Source: Pontibacter actiniarum
GTDB taxonomy: Bacteria; Bacteroidota; Bacteroidia; Cytophagales; Hymenobacteraceae
Length of the DNA stretch: 64,000 bases
Assembly: GCF_003585765.1 (NCBI RefSeq)
Contig: NZ_CP021235.1
Span: forward strand, 1,364,001-1,428,000
Reading direction: 5' to 3'
How positions within the stretch are numbered: the stretch's first letter is position 1; the number at the start of each line of letters is the position of its first letter. Both the position numbers and the translations under genes were made by a program. Under the pieces are notes generated by a model. It saw only the letters and a list, made by a program, of their open reading frames with translations. It had not been told where the DNA came from and ran no database searches. Positions 52,566 through 61,572 of the stretch are shown here, one piece after another.

Positions 52566-52654
52566 GATTTCTTCTTCGCTGTCGTTGCCGAAAGGGCAAG
52601 CCTCACCGGAAAAGAATCCGTGAGAGAGCTCTTACAGCTAGAGATTATAGGAAT

Positions 52655-52696
52655 AACAGGGAGGCACCGTCAAGCGATGGTGCTTCCCTGTTTTAG
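52655..52696 (+). terminator. Terminator after rmuC
   Basis: Arms AACAGGGAGGCACC and GGTGCTTCCCTGTT (one G-T wobble) followed by TT. Confidence 0.75.
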
Positions 52697-52783
52697 GCCG
52701 CTCCATACGTGCTGCGCCAGCAAGGCGCTTGCTTCTGCTCCGGCAGAATAGTATATTAGGAGGATCATTACTAACCTAAACCC

Positions 52784-54613
52784 ATGAAAAAACTAATCTT
52801 TACCGGCCTGACAGCCGCGGTGCTCCTCTCCTCCTGCTCCAGCCAGAAAACGGAGGGCGCTGGAACAGAGGCCACTGCCGTAATGACGGAAGTGCAGCAG
52901 GAGGCACAGACTTTCCTGGACCAGTACTCCCAAACCTATCAGGACCTCTACACCAAGTCTGCAGAGGCAGAGTGGGCCTCTAACACCCGCATTGTAGAAG
53001 GCGACACCACCAACGCCGCTGCTACCCGCCGCGCCAACGAAGCCTTTGCTGCCTTTACCGGAAGCGCCGAGAATATTGAGAAGGCGAAGGCGATGCTGAA
53101 GAAAAAAGACCAGCTGACGCCGCTACAGGTAAAGCAGTTTGAAGCCATACTTTACGCCGGCGCCAATAACCCGCAGATTATACCGGAAGTGGTGAAGGCT
53201 CGCATCAAGGCCGAAACGGAGCAGACGGAGAAGCTTTACGGCTTTGACTACCGCATTTATGAGAAGTCGGTCAGCACCAATGATATCGACAATATCCTGA
53301 AAGATGAAAAGGACCTGAAGAAGCGCCTGGATGCATGGCAGGCGAGCAAGGAGGTTGGCCCCGGCTTAAAAGAAGGCCTGCTGGACCTGCGCGAGCTGCG
53401 CAACAAAACGGTGCAGAGCCTGGGCTACGATGACTACTTTACCTACCAGGCCTCCGACTACGGCATGTCGCGCCCCGAAATGATGGAGCTGATGCAGCAG
53501 ATAAACAAGGAGCTTCGGCCTCTTTACCGCGAGCTGCACACCTACGCCCGCTATGAGCTTGCGAAGAAGTACGGGGCCAAAGAGGTGCCTGACTACCTGC
53601 CGGCGCACTGGCTGCCAAACCGCTGGGGCCAGGACTGGAGCTCGATGGTAAACGTGGAGGGCATTGACCTGGATGCGGCCCTGAAGCCAAAGGGCGCGGA
53701 GTGGCTCGTGCAGCAGGGGGAGCGCTTTTACACCAGCCTTGGTTTCCCGAGCCTCCCGCAGACATTCTACACAAAGTCCAGCCTCTACCCGCTTCCGGCT
53801 AACGCCAACTATAAAAAGAACAACCATGCCTCTGCCTGGCACATGGACCTGGACAAGGACGTGCGCAGCCTGATGAGCGTGGAGCCGAACTCGGAATGGT
53901 ACGAAACAACGCATCATGAGCTGGGCCACATTTACTACTACATGACCTACACCAACCCCGATGTGCCGGTGCTGCTGCGGGAGGGCGCAAACCGTGCCTA
54001 CCATGAGGCTATTGGCTCGTTGATGGGATTGGCTGCCACACAAAAGCCGTTTCTGGCTGAGCTGAACCTGATCGACAAGAACACCCAGACAGACGAGGTG
54101 CAGACACTGCTGAAGGAAGCGCTGAATTACGTGGTGTTTATTCCTTTCTCTTCCGGTGTGATGAGTGAGTGGGAAAACGACTTTTATGCCAACAACCTCC
54201 CGGCAGACCAGCTGAACAAGCGCTGGTGGGAGCTTAAAAAGCAGTATCAGGGCATTGTGCCGCCAACGGACCGCGGCGAGAACTACCTGGACCCGGCCAC
54301 CAAGACGCACATCAACGACGACGCGGCCCAGTACTACGACTACGCCATGAGCTATGTCATCCTGTTCCAGCTGCACGACCACATCGCCAGAAACATCCTG
54401 AAGCAGGACCCGCATGCCACCAATTATTACGGCAGCAAAGAGGTAGGCAATTTCCTCCGCGATATCATGTATCCGGGCGCGTCTGCCGACTGGCGCGAAA
54501 TGCTGAAAGAGAAAACCGGCGAGGAGCTTAGTGCCCGTGCCATGGTAGCCTATTTTCAGCCGCTGATGGACTACCTGAAAGAGCAGAACAAAGGAAGAAA
54601 GTACACGCTTTAG
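52784..54613 (+). CDS. M2-family metallopeptidase (peptidyl-dipeptidase A/ACE-like) lipoprotein
   Basis: A 609-residue exported zinc peptidase. The signal ends VLLSSCSS, a lipobox with Cys at about residue 19. The active site is HHELGHIYYYMTY (His378, Glu379, His382), and the third ligand Glu408 lies in YHEAIGSLMG; the two-residue spacing difference from human ACE is a short loop insert. WYETTHHELGH and REGANRAYHEAIG are family signatures. It would remove dipeptides from peptide C-termini and complements the N-terminal S46 enzyme. It is a single gene with a very strong terminator. Confidence 0.94.
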   Translation: MKKLIFTGLTAAVLLSSCSSQKTEGAGTEATAVMTEVQQEAQTFLDQYSQTYQDLYTKSAEAEWASNTRIVEGDTTNAAATRRANEAFAAFTGSAENIEKAKAMLKKKDQLTPLQVKQFEAILYAGANNPQIIPEVVKARIKAETEQTEKLYGFDYRIYEKSVSTNDIDNILKDEKDLKKRLDAWQASKEVGPGLKEGLLDLRELRNKTVQSLGYDDYFTYQASDYGMSRPEMMELMQQINKELRPLYRELHTYARYELAKKYGAKEVPDYLPAHWLPNRWGQDWSSMVNVEGIDLDAALKPKGAEWLVQQGERFYTSLGFPSLPQTFYTKSSLYPLPANANYKKNNHASAWHMDLDKDVRSLMSVEPNSEWYETTHHELGHIYYYMTYTNPDVPVLLREGANRAYHEAIGSLMGLAATQKPFLAELNLIDKNTQTDEVQTLLKEALNYVVFIPFSSGVMSEWENDFYANNLPADQLNKRWWELKKQYQGIVPPTDRGENYLDPATKTHINDDAAQYYDYAMSYVILFQLHDHIARNILKQDPHATNYYGSKEVGNFLRDIMYPGASADWREMLKEKTGEELSARAMVAYFQPLMDYLKEQNKGRKYTL

Positions 54614-54651
54614 GCTAACATTTTGAAAGCTGAATTACAGGGGTGGTTCGG

Positions 54652-54702
54652 CAAGTATAAAAAAAGCCGCTGCGATTATCGCAGCGGCTTTTTTTATACT
54701 TG
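54652..54702 (+). terminator. Long terminator with AAGTATA at the base of the stem
   Basis: A perfect 24-bp stem (54652-54675 with 54679-54702) and a three-base loop. The base of the stem is CAAGTATAAAAAAAG, like the stem at 47860. Confidence 0.9.
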
Positions 54703-54751
54703 GCAGCTCGGATGGGCAGGAGTTTATACTTGCTCTTTTACCAGCCTCCTG

Positions 54752-55966
54752 TTAAACAACCTGCCTGTAGCTTTGCAGGAAAGCAGCTATTTTGTCTAAC
54801 GTGCGGCTAAGCTCCAGCTTCTCCGGCAGGTATACTACCCGGAAGTGGTCTGGCTGATGCCAGTTAAAGCCGCTGCCCTGAACCAGCAACACGTGCTGGT
54901 TTGCTAACAGGTCCAGCGCAAACTGCTGGTCATCCTTTATGTTGAATTTCTTTACATCCAGCTTAGGGAACATATAAAACGCGCCTTTCGGCTTCACGCA
55001 GGTTATCCCGGGTATTGCCGTTAGTTTTTCGTAGCAGATTGCCCGCTGCTGCCCTAGCCTGCCATCAGGTTTGGTCAGTTCGTGAATGCTCTGCTGCCCG
55101 TTTAGGGCGGCTTCTATGGCAAACTGCGCCGGAACGTTGCTGCACACACGCAGGCTCGCCAGTGTGTTTAAGCCGCCGATGTACGACTGCGCCTTATGCT
55201 TTGCCCCGCTCACCAGCATCCACCCAGCCCTGTACCCAGCCGCCAGGTAATTCTTCGACAACCCGCTGAACGTTACGCAAAGTACGCTGTCGGAGAGTGT
55301 GGCGGCAGAGGTAAAGGCTGTGGCATCATAGAGAATCTTATCATAGATTTCGTCTGAAAAAATCACAAGCTGGTGCTCTTCCGCCAGTTTTACCAGCTCC
55401 TGCAGCACCTCTCTGGAGTATACCGCCCCGGTGGGGTTGTTAGGGTTGATGAGTACCAGCGCACGGGTTCGGGGCGTAAGTTTGCGCTTGATATCCTGCA
55501 CATCAGGGTACCAGTCGGCCTCTTCGTCGCAAAGGTAATGCACCGCCTTGCCACCGGAGAAACGCACGGCTGCTGTCCACAGCGGGTAATCCGGCATCGG
55601 TACCAGCACCTCGTCGCCCTCATTCAGCAGGGCCTCCACGGCATACATAATCAGCTCGCTCAGGCCGTTGCCCAGGAAAATATCATCGGTATGGACATGC
55701 GCCACCCCTTTGGTGGTATAGTGCCTTTTTACTGCTTCGCGTGCGCTTAAAAGCCCGCGGTGATCGGAGTAGCCCTGTGCGTTTGACAGATTTGAAATAA
55801 CGTGCTGCACAACTTCCGGCGGCGCCTGAAAACCGAAGGGCGCAGGATTGCCGATGTTTAGCTTCATGATAGGGTGCCCCTCCTGCTCCAGCTCCTTTGC
55901 CCGCTCATACAGTGGCCCGAACAGGTCGTAAGACACGTTGTTGAGGCGTTCGCTTCTTTGTATCAT
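54752..55966 (-). CDS. Pyridoxal-phosphate aminotransferase, AlaA-like
   Basis: A 404-residue fold-type I aminotransferase. NIGNPAPFGF, GYSDHRGLLSAREAV and DIFLGNGLSELI match the alanine/valine-preferring AlaA group. NPNNPTGAVYS precedes IFSDEIYDKILYD. The cofactor Lys lies in FSGLSKNYLAAGYRAGW, and the substrate carboxylate Arg in FRVVYLP near the C-terminus. Length is normal. The likely reaction is L-alanine plus 2-oxoglutarate to pyruvate plus glutamate. It starts at ATG 55966. It is not in an operon with the small kinase gene downstream of it in coordinates. Confidence 0.93.
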   Translation of the reverse strand: MIQRSERLNNVSYDLFGPLYERAKELEQEGHPIMKLNIGNPAPFGFQAPPEVVQHVISNLSNAQGYSDHRGLLSAREAVKRHYTTKGVAHVHTDDIFLGNGLSELIMYAVEALLNEGDEVLVPMPDYPLWTAAVRFSGGKAVHYLCDEEADWYPDVQDIKRKLTPRTRALVLINPNNPTGAVYSREVLQELVKLAEEHQLVIFSDEIYDKILYDATAFTSAATLSDSVLCVTFSGLSKNYLAAGYRAGWMLVSGAKHKAQSYIGGLNTLASLRVCSNVPAQFAIEAALNGQQSIHELTKPDGRLGQQRAICYEKLTAIPGITCVKPKGAFYMFPKLDVKKFNIKDDQQFALDLLANQHVLLVQGSGFNWHQPDHFRVVYLPEKLELSRTLDKIAAFLQSYRQVV

Positions 55967-56050
55967 CTAAAAAAATTTAGCGAATATAGCCCGCAGGAGG
56001 TTTGCTTGTACACCGGCCCAGGCTGTTTTTGTATTGCCCCGCCCTGCTCC

Positions 56051-56506
56051 TTACAAAGCTTCCTGCGTGGCAATCAGGTCGACCTCATAATTGCCGCTAG
56101 GCAACAGCTTTACCCTGTACAGGCTGTCGTAGCCTTCTTCTAGCTGGGGTGTTTGCAGCTTTTTATGCGTACCGAAGATGCCTTTCGGCGGCACCAGGAA
56201 GCGTCCGGTGCGCGTGCTGTTGCGAAGCAGTGCGTCTTTTGAACTTGACTCAAAAAAATAACAGGTAACTTTATACCTGGCTGCCTTTGCCAGGGCAATG
56301 TAACGGGCTCTTTCTGCCGCTGTTGGGTTCGTGTTGTCCACCACAAACGGTAGCTGTGTCTGGAGGCAGAGCTCCAGGAACCGGTTTTCGCGGTTGCGCG
56401 TACGCAGGAGATCAAGGCTGATGCGCATGTGCGTGTTAAAAAAGTGTTCTCTGTAAAACGTAGACTTGCCGCTGGCCTGGATGCCGCAGAAAATAATGGC
56501 GTGCAT
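56051..56506 (-). CDS. AAA-type P-loop kinase-like protein
   Basis: A 151-residue protein with Walker A GIQASGKST at residues 8-16 and a short Walker B-like LPFVVDNTNPT, where DNT replaces the usual DE pair as in polynucleotide- and T4 PNK-type kinases. RARYIALAKAARYKVTCYFFE follows, as in these small nucleotide kinases. It probably phosphorylates a nucleic acid 5' end or small metabolite; nothing in the context says which. It starts at ATG 56506. A similar ORF in another frame (56140-56595) is an artefact of GC-rich coding. Confidence 0.82.
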   Translation of the reverse strand: MHAIIFCGIQASGKSTFYREHFFNTHMRISLDLLRTRNRENRFLELCLQTQLPFVVDNTNPTAAERARYIALAKAARYKVTCYFFESSSKDALLRNSTRTGRFLVPPKGIFGTHKKLQTPQLEEGYDSLYRVKLLPSGNYEVDLIATQEAL

Positions 56507-56610
56507 GGATACTCTCTTTTAGCAGGTATAAGTATAAAACGGAAGAATGGTTCCCGGGTAAGGACGCACGGGGCCTTCCGTCTTAAACAAAGCAAACAGA
56601 AAGGTTAACT

Positions 56611-57306
56611 ATGAAAAAGAAACTGGTGGTGCTGACAGGTGCCGGTATAAGCGCAGAAAGTGGTATTGCCACCTTTCGAGATGCCAACGGCCTCTGGGAA
56701 GGGCACGATGTGATGGAGGTGGCTTCGCCGCAGGGCTGGGCCAGAAACCCGAAGGTGGTGCTGGATTTTTACAACGAGCGCCGCAAAAACGCTTTTAACG
56801 TGCAGCCGAATCAGGGGCACAAAATACTGGCGGAGCTGGAGAGCGATTTTGACGTGCGCATTATCACGCAGAACGTGGACGACCTGCACGAGCGAGCCGG
56901 CAGCAGCCAGGTAATCCACCTGCACGGCAAGCTGTTCGAAAGCCGCAGCACGCTGGACCCCAAGCTGGTGTACCACATGGAGGGCTGGGAACTGAATATC
57001 GGGGACAAGTGTGAAAAAGGCTCTCAACTGCGCCCGAACATTGTCTGGTTTGGCGAGCCCGTGCCTATGATGGAAAAAGCGTTGGAAGAGACCATGCAGG
57101 CCGATATTTTTTTGGTGGTAGGCACTTCCCTGATGGTATACCCTGCTGCTGGGCTGGTAGATGTGGTAGGGGCTGGTGTCCCTGTTTTTGTAGTGGACCC
57201 GAACCTGCCCAGCATGAGGAAGGGAGACAACATCCACCGCTTTGAAGAGAAAGCCAGCACAGGTATGCAGAAAGTCGCGCAGATCCTAAGGGAGACGTAC
57301 CGCTGA
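56611..57306 (+). CDS. SIR2-family NAD-dependent deacylase, Zn-site cysteines absent
   Basis: A 231-residue sirtuin. GAGISAESGIATFR is the NAD-binding motif, TQNVDDLHERAG carries the conserved QNVD, and HLHGKLFES the catalytic His. FYNERRKNA has the Tyr and Arg that mark class III (Sirt5/CobB-type) desuccinylases/demalonylases. The zinc module normally holds four Cys; between residues 108 and 150 I see only one Cys (GDKCEKGSQLRP). Zinc is therefore probably not bound, as in a Bacteroidota subgroup. WFGEPVPMM and GTSLMVYPAAGL complete the fold. It is predicted to remove acyl groups from lysines using NAD+. Confidence 0.9.
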   Translation: MKKKLVVLTGAGISAESGIATFRDANGLWEGHDVMEVASPQGWARNPKVVLDFYNERRKNAFNVQPNQGHKILAELESDFDVRIITQNVDDLHERAGSSQVIHLHGKLFESRSTLDPKLVYHMEGWELNIGDKCEKGSQLRPNIVWFGEPVPMMEKALEETMQADIFLVVGTSLMVYPAAGLVDVVGAGVPVFVVDPNLPSMRKGDNIHRFEEKASTGMQKVAQILRETYR

Positions 57307-57324
57307 TTCTGTTTACAAGTAAAC

Positions 57325-57368
57325 AAAAAGCCCCAGCAGCCTTTGCGCCTGCTGGGGCTTTTTATTTT
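57325..57368 (+). terminator. Terminator after the sirtuin gene
   Basis: A perfect 15-bp stem (57325-57339 with 57349-57363) followed by a T-rich tail. Confidence 0.88.
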
Positions 57369-57431
57369 AGGCTGCTCTTAAATTCATGATTTAGATATAT
57401 GATATAAATTAACAAGACTAGTATATATATG

Positions 57432-57460
57432 TTGTTTAGATAAACCTAAAATATAATTTG
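57432..57460 (+). promoter_or_regulatory. Predicted promoter of the TonB receptor gene
   Basis: TTG (57432-57434), about 19 bases, then TAATTTG (57454-57460), within a very AT-rich 80-base stretch. The receptor ATG is 33 bases further on. Confidence 0.45.
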
Positions 57461-57493
57461 CGTCATGTTAATAACGGTACAAAAACTGAAACT

Positions 57494-59770
57494 ATGCAGC
57501 ATTTATTACTTACCTGGACTCTTTTGGCTCTCACGCTTACTGCCCTGGCGCAGCAAACAGGAATAAAAGGCAGTGTTTACGCAGCTCAACTGCCGGTGCC
57601 TTACGCCAGCGTCGTACTTAAAAACATCGCCCACGGTACACCTACCGATGAATCGGGCGGCTTCGAGCTTACAGGGCTGGAGCCTGGCAGGTATGAGCTA
57701 GTTGTTTCGGCGATAGGTTACAGGCCCGCCACCCGAACAATAGTTGTTAAGGATGGCATGGTCCTCTCGCTGCTGATTACGCTCGAAAGCCGGAATGAAG
57801 CCCTAAACGAGGTGGTGGTAACCGGCACACGCCTGGAGCGGCGCAGGCTGGAGAGCCCGGTTGCCGTAAATGTGCTGGACAGCCGCACGTTTAACCTCAC
57901 CCAATCGAACACGCTGGCGGAGGGGCTTTGCTTTCAGCCTGGCCTGCGCATGGAAACCGACTGCCAAACCTGTAACTATTCGCAGCTGCGTATGAATGGC
58001 CTGGGGGGCTCTTACTCGCAGGTGCTCGTTAACAGCCGCCCAATCTTTACGTCCATCATGAGCCTGTATGGGCTGGAGCAGATACCGGTAAACATGGTGG
58101 ACCGTGTGGAAGTGGTGCGGGGTGGCGGCTCCGTGCTTTATGGCTCCAGCGCCATAGCCGGCACGGTCAACATCATTACCAAGGAGCCGGAGGAAAGCTC
58201 TTTTACGCTTGCCTCTAACACATCCCTTATCGGCGGAGAGGCCTGGGACAGCTTTTCCAACGCCAACGTAAACGCAGTTAACCCTGAGCGGCGCGCCGGT
58301 GCTTCCTTCTTCGCTTCGCACCGTGATAGGCAGGCCTACGATGCCAACGGGGACGGTTTTTCTGAAATGGCCCGGCTAAAGAACAACTCCTTCGGCTTTA
58401 GCGCCTTCTTTACGCCAACAGAACAGGATAAAGTGGACATAAACGGCTGGAGTATCTATGAAGAGCGCCAGGGCGGGAATAAGCTGGATAAACCTGCCGA
58501 CCAGGCAGATCAATCGGAGTACCGCTTGCATAATATCCTGGTGGGCGGCTTTAACTGGGATCATCGCCTAAAGAACAGCCGGGCCTCCTATAGCCTGTAC
58601 GGCTCCGGCCAGCATACCGGGCGCACGCACTACACCGGCCTGGACCAGTCGGATGGTTGGGGAAAAACAAAGAGCCATACCCTGCAGGGGGGCTTTCAGT
58701 TTAACTACAGCCTGCGAAACTTTCTGGGGGGCACCAACACCCTTACAGCTGGTGCAGAACATCAGTACGACAATACCTTTGATGCCATTGAAGCCTACGC
58801 TTACCTTGTAGACCAGAAAACACACCTCACAGGCCTGTTCCTGCAAAGCGACTGGGAGCTTAACCCCAACCTGACACTGCTAACCGGGGTGCGGGCCAAC
58901 AAGCACAGTAATGTAAACAAGCTGATCCTGACGCCGCGGCTAAGCGCGCTGTACAAGCTGGGGGCCACCACGCAGCTTCGTGCCTCCTACGCCCGTGGCT
59001 TTAAGGCACCGCAGGCGTTTGAGGCAGACCTGCACATTGCCTTTGCGGGTGGTGGCGTATCGCTTGTGCAACTGAGCCCCAGCCTGCAGGAAGAAACCTC
59101 CGATGCCTTTAATGCCTCTGTAGACTTTAATAAAGCCAGTGAGCACATGATCTTCGGCTTTACGCTGGATGCCTTCCATACCCGTTTATATGATGCCTTT
59201 GTGCTGGAAGAAATCGGTGCCGACCAACAGGGAAACCAGCAGCTGCTGCGCAAAAACGGGAGCAACTCTACTGTAAAGGGGCTTACGCTGGAGGGGCGGC
59301 TAAACTATGATCAGCTTTTTCAGCTGGAGACGGGGCTGACGGTACAGCAGTCGAGGTACGATGAGCCGGTGGCCTGGTCCACGGATATTGCGGGCACAAG
59401 CAACTACCTCCGAACCCCTGAGGCCTACGGGTACTATGTGCTTACGCTGTGGCCTGAGCGCCGCTTCACCATGGCGCTGAGCGGCGTGGTGACGGGCCCG
59501 ATGCAAGTACCGCATTTTGCCGGTGCGCCAGGTGTGGTGGAGGACGTGCTGTATACTTCGCCAACATTCGTGGAGAACAACCTGAAGCTGGCCTATCGCT
59601 TTACCCTCCCCAGTATTCAAAACGACCTGCAGATAAGCGCCGGGGTGCAGAACATCCTGGAGGCTTATCAGCGCGATTTCGACACCAGCAAGTACCGCGA
59701 CAGCAACTACGTGTATGGCCCGGCAAGGCCCCGCACCTTTTTCGTCGGCCTTAAGTTCGGGCTGATGTAA
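57494..59770 (+). CDS. TonB-dependent receptor
   Basis: A 758-residue outer-membrane transporter. I chose the ATG at 57494 (MQHLLLTWTLLALTLTALAQ), which begins the signal peptide; the frame is open 12 codons above. A carboxypeptidase-like domain follows (GIKGSVYAAQLPVPYASVVLKN), then the plug with EVVVTGTRLERRRLESPVAVNVLD, ETDCQTCNYSQLRMNGLGGSYSQVLVN and VEVVRGGGSVLYGSSAIAGTVNIIT. The barrel ends RTFFVGLKFGLM. The plug sequence and CxxC pair resemble receptors for vitamin B12 or haem-like cofactors, but the cargo is a guess. A TRIC-like gene follows. Confidence 0.92.
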   Translation: MQHLLLTWTLLALTLTALAQQTGIKGSVYAAQLPVPYASVVLKNIAHGTPTDESGGFELTGLEPGRYELVVSAIGYRPATRTIVVKDGMVLSLLITLESRNEALNEVVVTGTRLERRRLESPVAVNVLDSRTFNLTQSNTLAEGLCFQPGLRMETDCQTCNYSQLRMNGLGGSYSQVLVNSRPIFTSIMSLYGLEQIPVNMVDRVEVVRGGGSVLYGSSAIAGTVNIITKEPEESSFTLASNTSLIGGEAWDSFSNANVNAVNPERRAGASFFASHRDRQAYDANGDGFSEMARLKNNSFGFSAFFTPTEQDKVDINGWSIYEERQGGNKLDKPADQADQSEYRLHNILVGGFNWDHRLKNSRASYSLYGSGQHTGRTHYTGLDQSDGWGKTKSHTLQGGFQFNYSLRNFLGGTNTLTAGAEHQYDNTFDAIEAYAYLVDQKTHLTGLFLQSDWELNPNLTLLTGVRANKHSNVNKLILTPRLSALYKLGATTQLRASYARGFKAPQAFEADLHIAFAGGGVSLVQLSPSLQEETSDAFNASVDFNKASEHMIFGFTLDAFHTRLYDAFVLEEIGADQQGNQQLLRKNGSNSTVKGLTLEGRLNYDQLFQLETGLTVQQSRYDEPVAWSTDIAGTSNYLRTPEAYGYYVLTLWPERRFTMALSGVVTGPMQVPHFAGAPGVVEDVLYTSPTFVENNLKLAYRFTLPSIQNDLQISAGVQNILEAYQRDFDTSKYRDSNYVYGPARPRTFFVGLKFGLM

Positions 59771-59978
59771 CGGCAGGCAGGTGTAAAGGCCGTGCAGTTG
59801 TGGTTGCGCTTCTGCGCCGCATCGGCGGACTATACATGCCAAACGGCTTTCTGCGCTATGGAAAAAGGGGATTGACTTCGCTATCTGGATGCTACAGCGC
59901 TAAAGTTAAGGGCCAGGTGGAGGAATATTTTCTTCTGAGCCGGAAGAGCCTTATCTTGCCGGATTAGAACAGGCACAC

Positions 59979-60596
59979 GTGAGTATACAATACATCTTAG
60001 AGTTAATTGGGACAGTAGTTTTTGCCATGTCCGGGGCGCTGGCAGTGAGTGAAAAAGACAAGGAACAGGACTGGTTTGGGGCCGGCTTCACTGGCTTTGT
60101 AACGGCCATCGGCGGCGGTAGCCTCCGCGATATCATGTTAGGCAGCTATCCGCTGGTCTGGATACAGGACGTGACCGTGCTTTATACGATTATCGCGGCC
60201 ATTGTCTGCAGCGGTCTGTTTTATAAATGGATGCTGCAGCTGCGCCGTACGTTCCTGCTGTTCGATACGCTGGGCATTTCCATTTTTACCATCGTAGGCA
60301 TGGAAAAAGCGCTTAGCCTGGGGGCCAGCCCCGAAATTGCAGCTATCATGGGGATGTTTTCGGCAGTGATGGGCGGTGTGATCCGGGATATGCTGACCAA
60401 TGAAGTGCCGGTGCTGTTCCGCCAGGAAATCTATGCCAGTGCCTGTCTGCTCGGGGCTGGTTTCTACCTTGGGCTGGAGTACCTTGAGGTGGAGCGGAAC
60501 GTCAATTTCATCGCTTCTGTTTCGCTGATTATCGTGATTCGCCTCGTGGCGGTGCGCTATAACCTGAGCCTGCCAAAGTTCAATCGCCTGCGGTAA
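59979..60596 (+). CDS. TRIC/UPF0126-family cation-channel-like membrane protein
   Basis: A 205-residue inner-membrane protein. It contains two repeats of three helices: ILELIGTVVFAMSGALAVSEKDKEQDWFGAGFTGFVTAIGGGSLRDIMLG and the second, LFDTLGISIFTIVGMEKALSLGASPEIAAIMGMFSAVMGGVIRDMLTNEVP. The GGGSLRD and GGVIRD turns are the family signature. Bacterial members form monovalent-cation channels related to eukaryotic TRIC. The start is GTG at 59979 (MSIQYILEL). It is followed by the DoxX gene 70 bases later. Confidence 0.92.
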   Translation: MSIQYILELIGTVVFAMSGALAVSEKDKEQDWFGAGFTGFVTAIGGGSLRDIMLGSYPLVWIQDVTVLYTIIAAIVCSGLFYKWMLQLRRTFLLFDTLGISIFTIVGMEKALSLGASPEIAAIMGMFSAVMGGVIRDMLTNEVPVLFRQEIYASACLLGAGFYLGLEYLEVERNVNFIASVSLIIVIRLVAVRYNLSLPKFNRLR

Positions 60597-60669
60597 GTCC
60601 CGCTCCTGCTTTATCATATGGGCTGTACTTCTCGTAGTGGTAGGTATCAGCAAGTGAAAAGTATAAGCG

Positions 60670-61131
60670 ATGACTTTTAAAGACAGAGTACTCTACACCC
60701 ACGACACCTGGAGCCTGACGATCGTACGCATCTTTCTGGGCCTGGTGATTTTTCCGCATGGCGCACAAAAACTGCTTGGCTGGTTTGGCGGGCACGGCCC
60801 CGCAGGCTTTATGCAGGCCTTTGAACAAATGTCGGGCATGCCGGGCTGGTTAGGGTGGCTGGTCATCATTCTGGAGTTTATTGGCGGTATTTGCCTGGTG
60901 CTGGGTTTCTGGACCCGCATTTGGGCTTTCTGCTATATCTGCCTCTTTGTCGGCATCATCCTGACGGTGCATCTCCCCTACGGCTTTTTTATGAACTGGA
61001 ACGGTGACAAGGCCGGGGAAGGCTTTGAGTACCACTTGCTTGTGATAGGTATGGCCTGGGCACTGGTGGTTGGCGGGGCCGGGCGCCTGAGCATAGACCA
61101 TAGCATGGCCAGCCAGGAGCGCCGGTTTTAG
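60670..61131 (+). CDS. DoxX family membrane protein
   Basis: A 153-residue four-helix inner-membrane protein. Segments LTIVRIFLGLVIFPHGAQKLLGWFGG, MPGWLGWLVIILEFIGGICLVLGFWTR, FCYICLFVGIILTVHLPYGFF and YHLLVIGMAWALVVGGAGRLSIDH match DoxX, and the FPHGAQKLLGWFGG turn is diagnostic. Functions proposed for DoxX include quinone-linked redox and thiosulfate metabolism; nothing here distinguishes them. The start ATG at 60670 follows an AAAAGTATAAGCG element. Confidence 0.92.
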   Translation: MTFKDRVLYTHDTWSLTIVRIFLGLVIFPHGAQKLLGWFGGHGPAGFMQAFEQMSGMPGWLGWLVIILEFIGGICLVLGFWTRIWAFCYICLFVGIILTVHLPYGFFMNWNGDKAGEGFEYHLLVIGMAWALVVGGAGRLSIDHSMASQERRF

Positions 61132-61140
61132 CGGCAAAAA

Positions 61141-61165
61141 AAAACGGAAGACGTTTAATCTTCCG
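61141..61165. terminator. Short hairpin spanning the EncFtn stop codon
   Basis: Arms CGGAAGA and TCTTCCG with an A-run to the left (a T-run on the minus strand). It overlaps the end of the minus-strand gene and follows the DoxX stop. Confidence 0.5.
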
Positions 61166-61460
61166 CTTCCTCTCCTTTTTCTACGATGTCTCCCTCGGTA
61201 AAGAGGATCTTCTGCATCATTTCGCGCCACTTCGGCTTTTTACGGAGCAGGAACTCCAGGTCCATTCCAAAGTGCTTGAACTCCTCGTTCTGGGCATTCT
61301 GCATAATGGCTTTGGCCTGCTCGTCCTTCTCTATGGAAATGCGCTGTTCATACCAGCTGATGGCTTCTGCCTCCTCTATAACGGAGGTGATCATGCGGGC
61401 GAAAGTGCGGGTTTCCTGCGATAGCTCCTGTGCGGGCTCGTGGTACTGCTCAGTAGGCAT
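61155..61460 (-). CDS. Encapsulin-type ferritin-like protein (EncFtn), orphan
   Basis: A 101-residue two-helix ferroxidase of the encapsulated-ferritin family. I chose the ATG at 61460 (MPTEQYHEPAQELSQETR); the frame is open 10 codons above with no homology. SQETRTFARMITSVIEEAEAISWYEQR and NEEFKHFGMDLEFLLR match Rhodospirillum rubrum EncFtn. With an offset of two, its ligands and entry residues are all present: Glu29, Glu32, Trp36, Glu60 and His63 (E31, E34, W38, E62, H65). The C-terminus is acidic (GDIVEKGEEAED) and has no LTVGSL-like targeting peptide. No encapsulin shell gene is in the window. It should oxidise Fe(II) at a dimer interface. Confidence 0.87.
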   Translation of the reverse strand: MPTEQYHEPAQELSQETRTFARMITSVIEEAEAISWYEQRISIEKDEQAKAIMQNAQNEEFKHFGMDLEFLLRKKPKWREMMQKILFTEGDIVEKGEEAED

Positions 61461-61572
61461 GGTATCATGTTTTTTGTTTGACAATACCATGTGTAACGCA
61501 GGCGCAGCAGCAGAGTTTGCAAAAAAGCAGCAACTGTGGCTGCAGCCGCCGTTTTGCCTACAGCAGGGTTCT

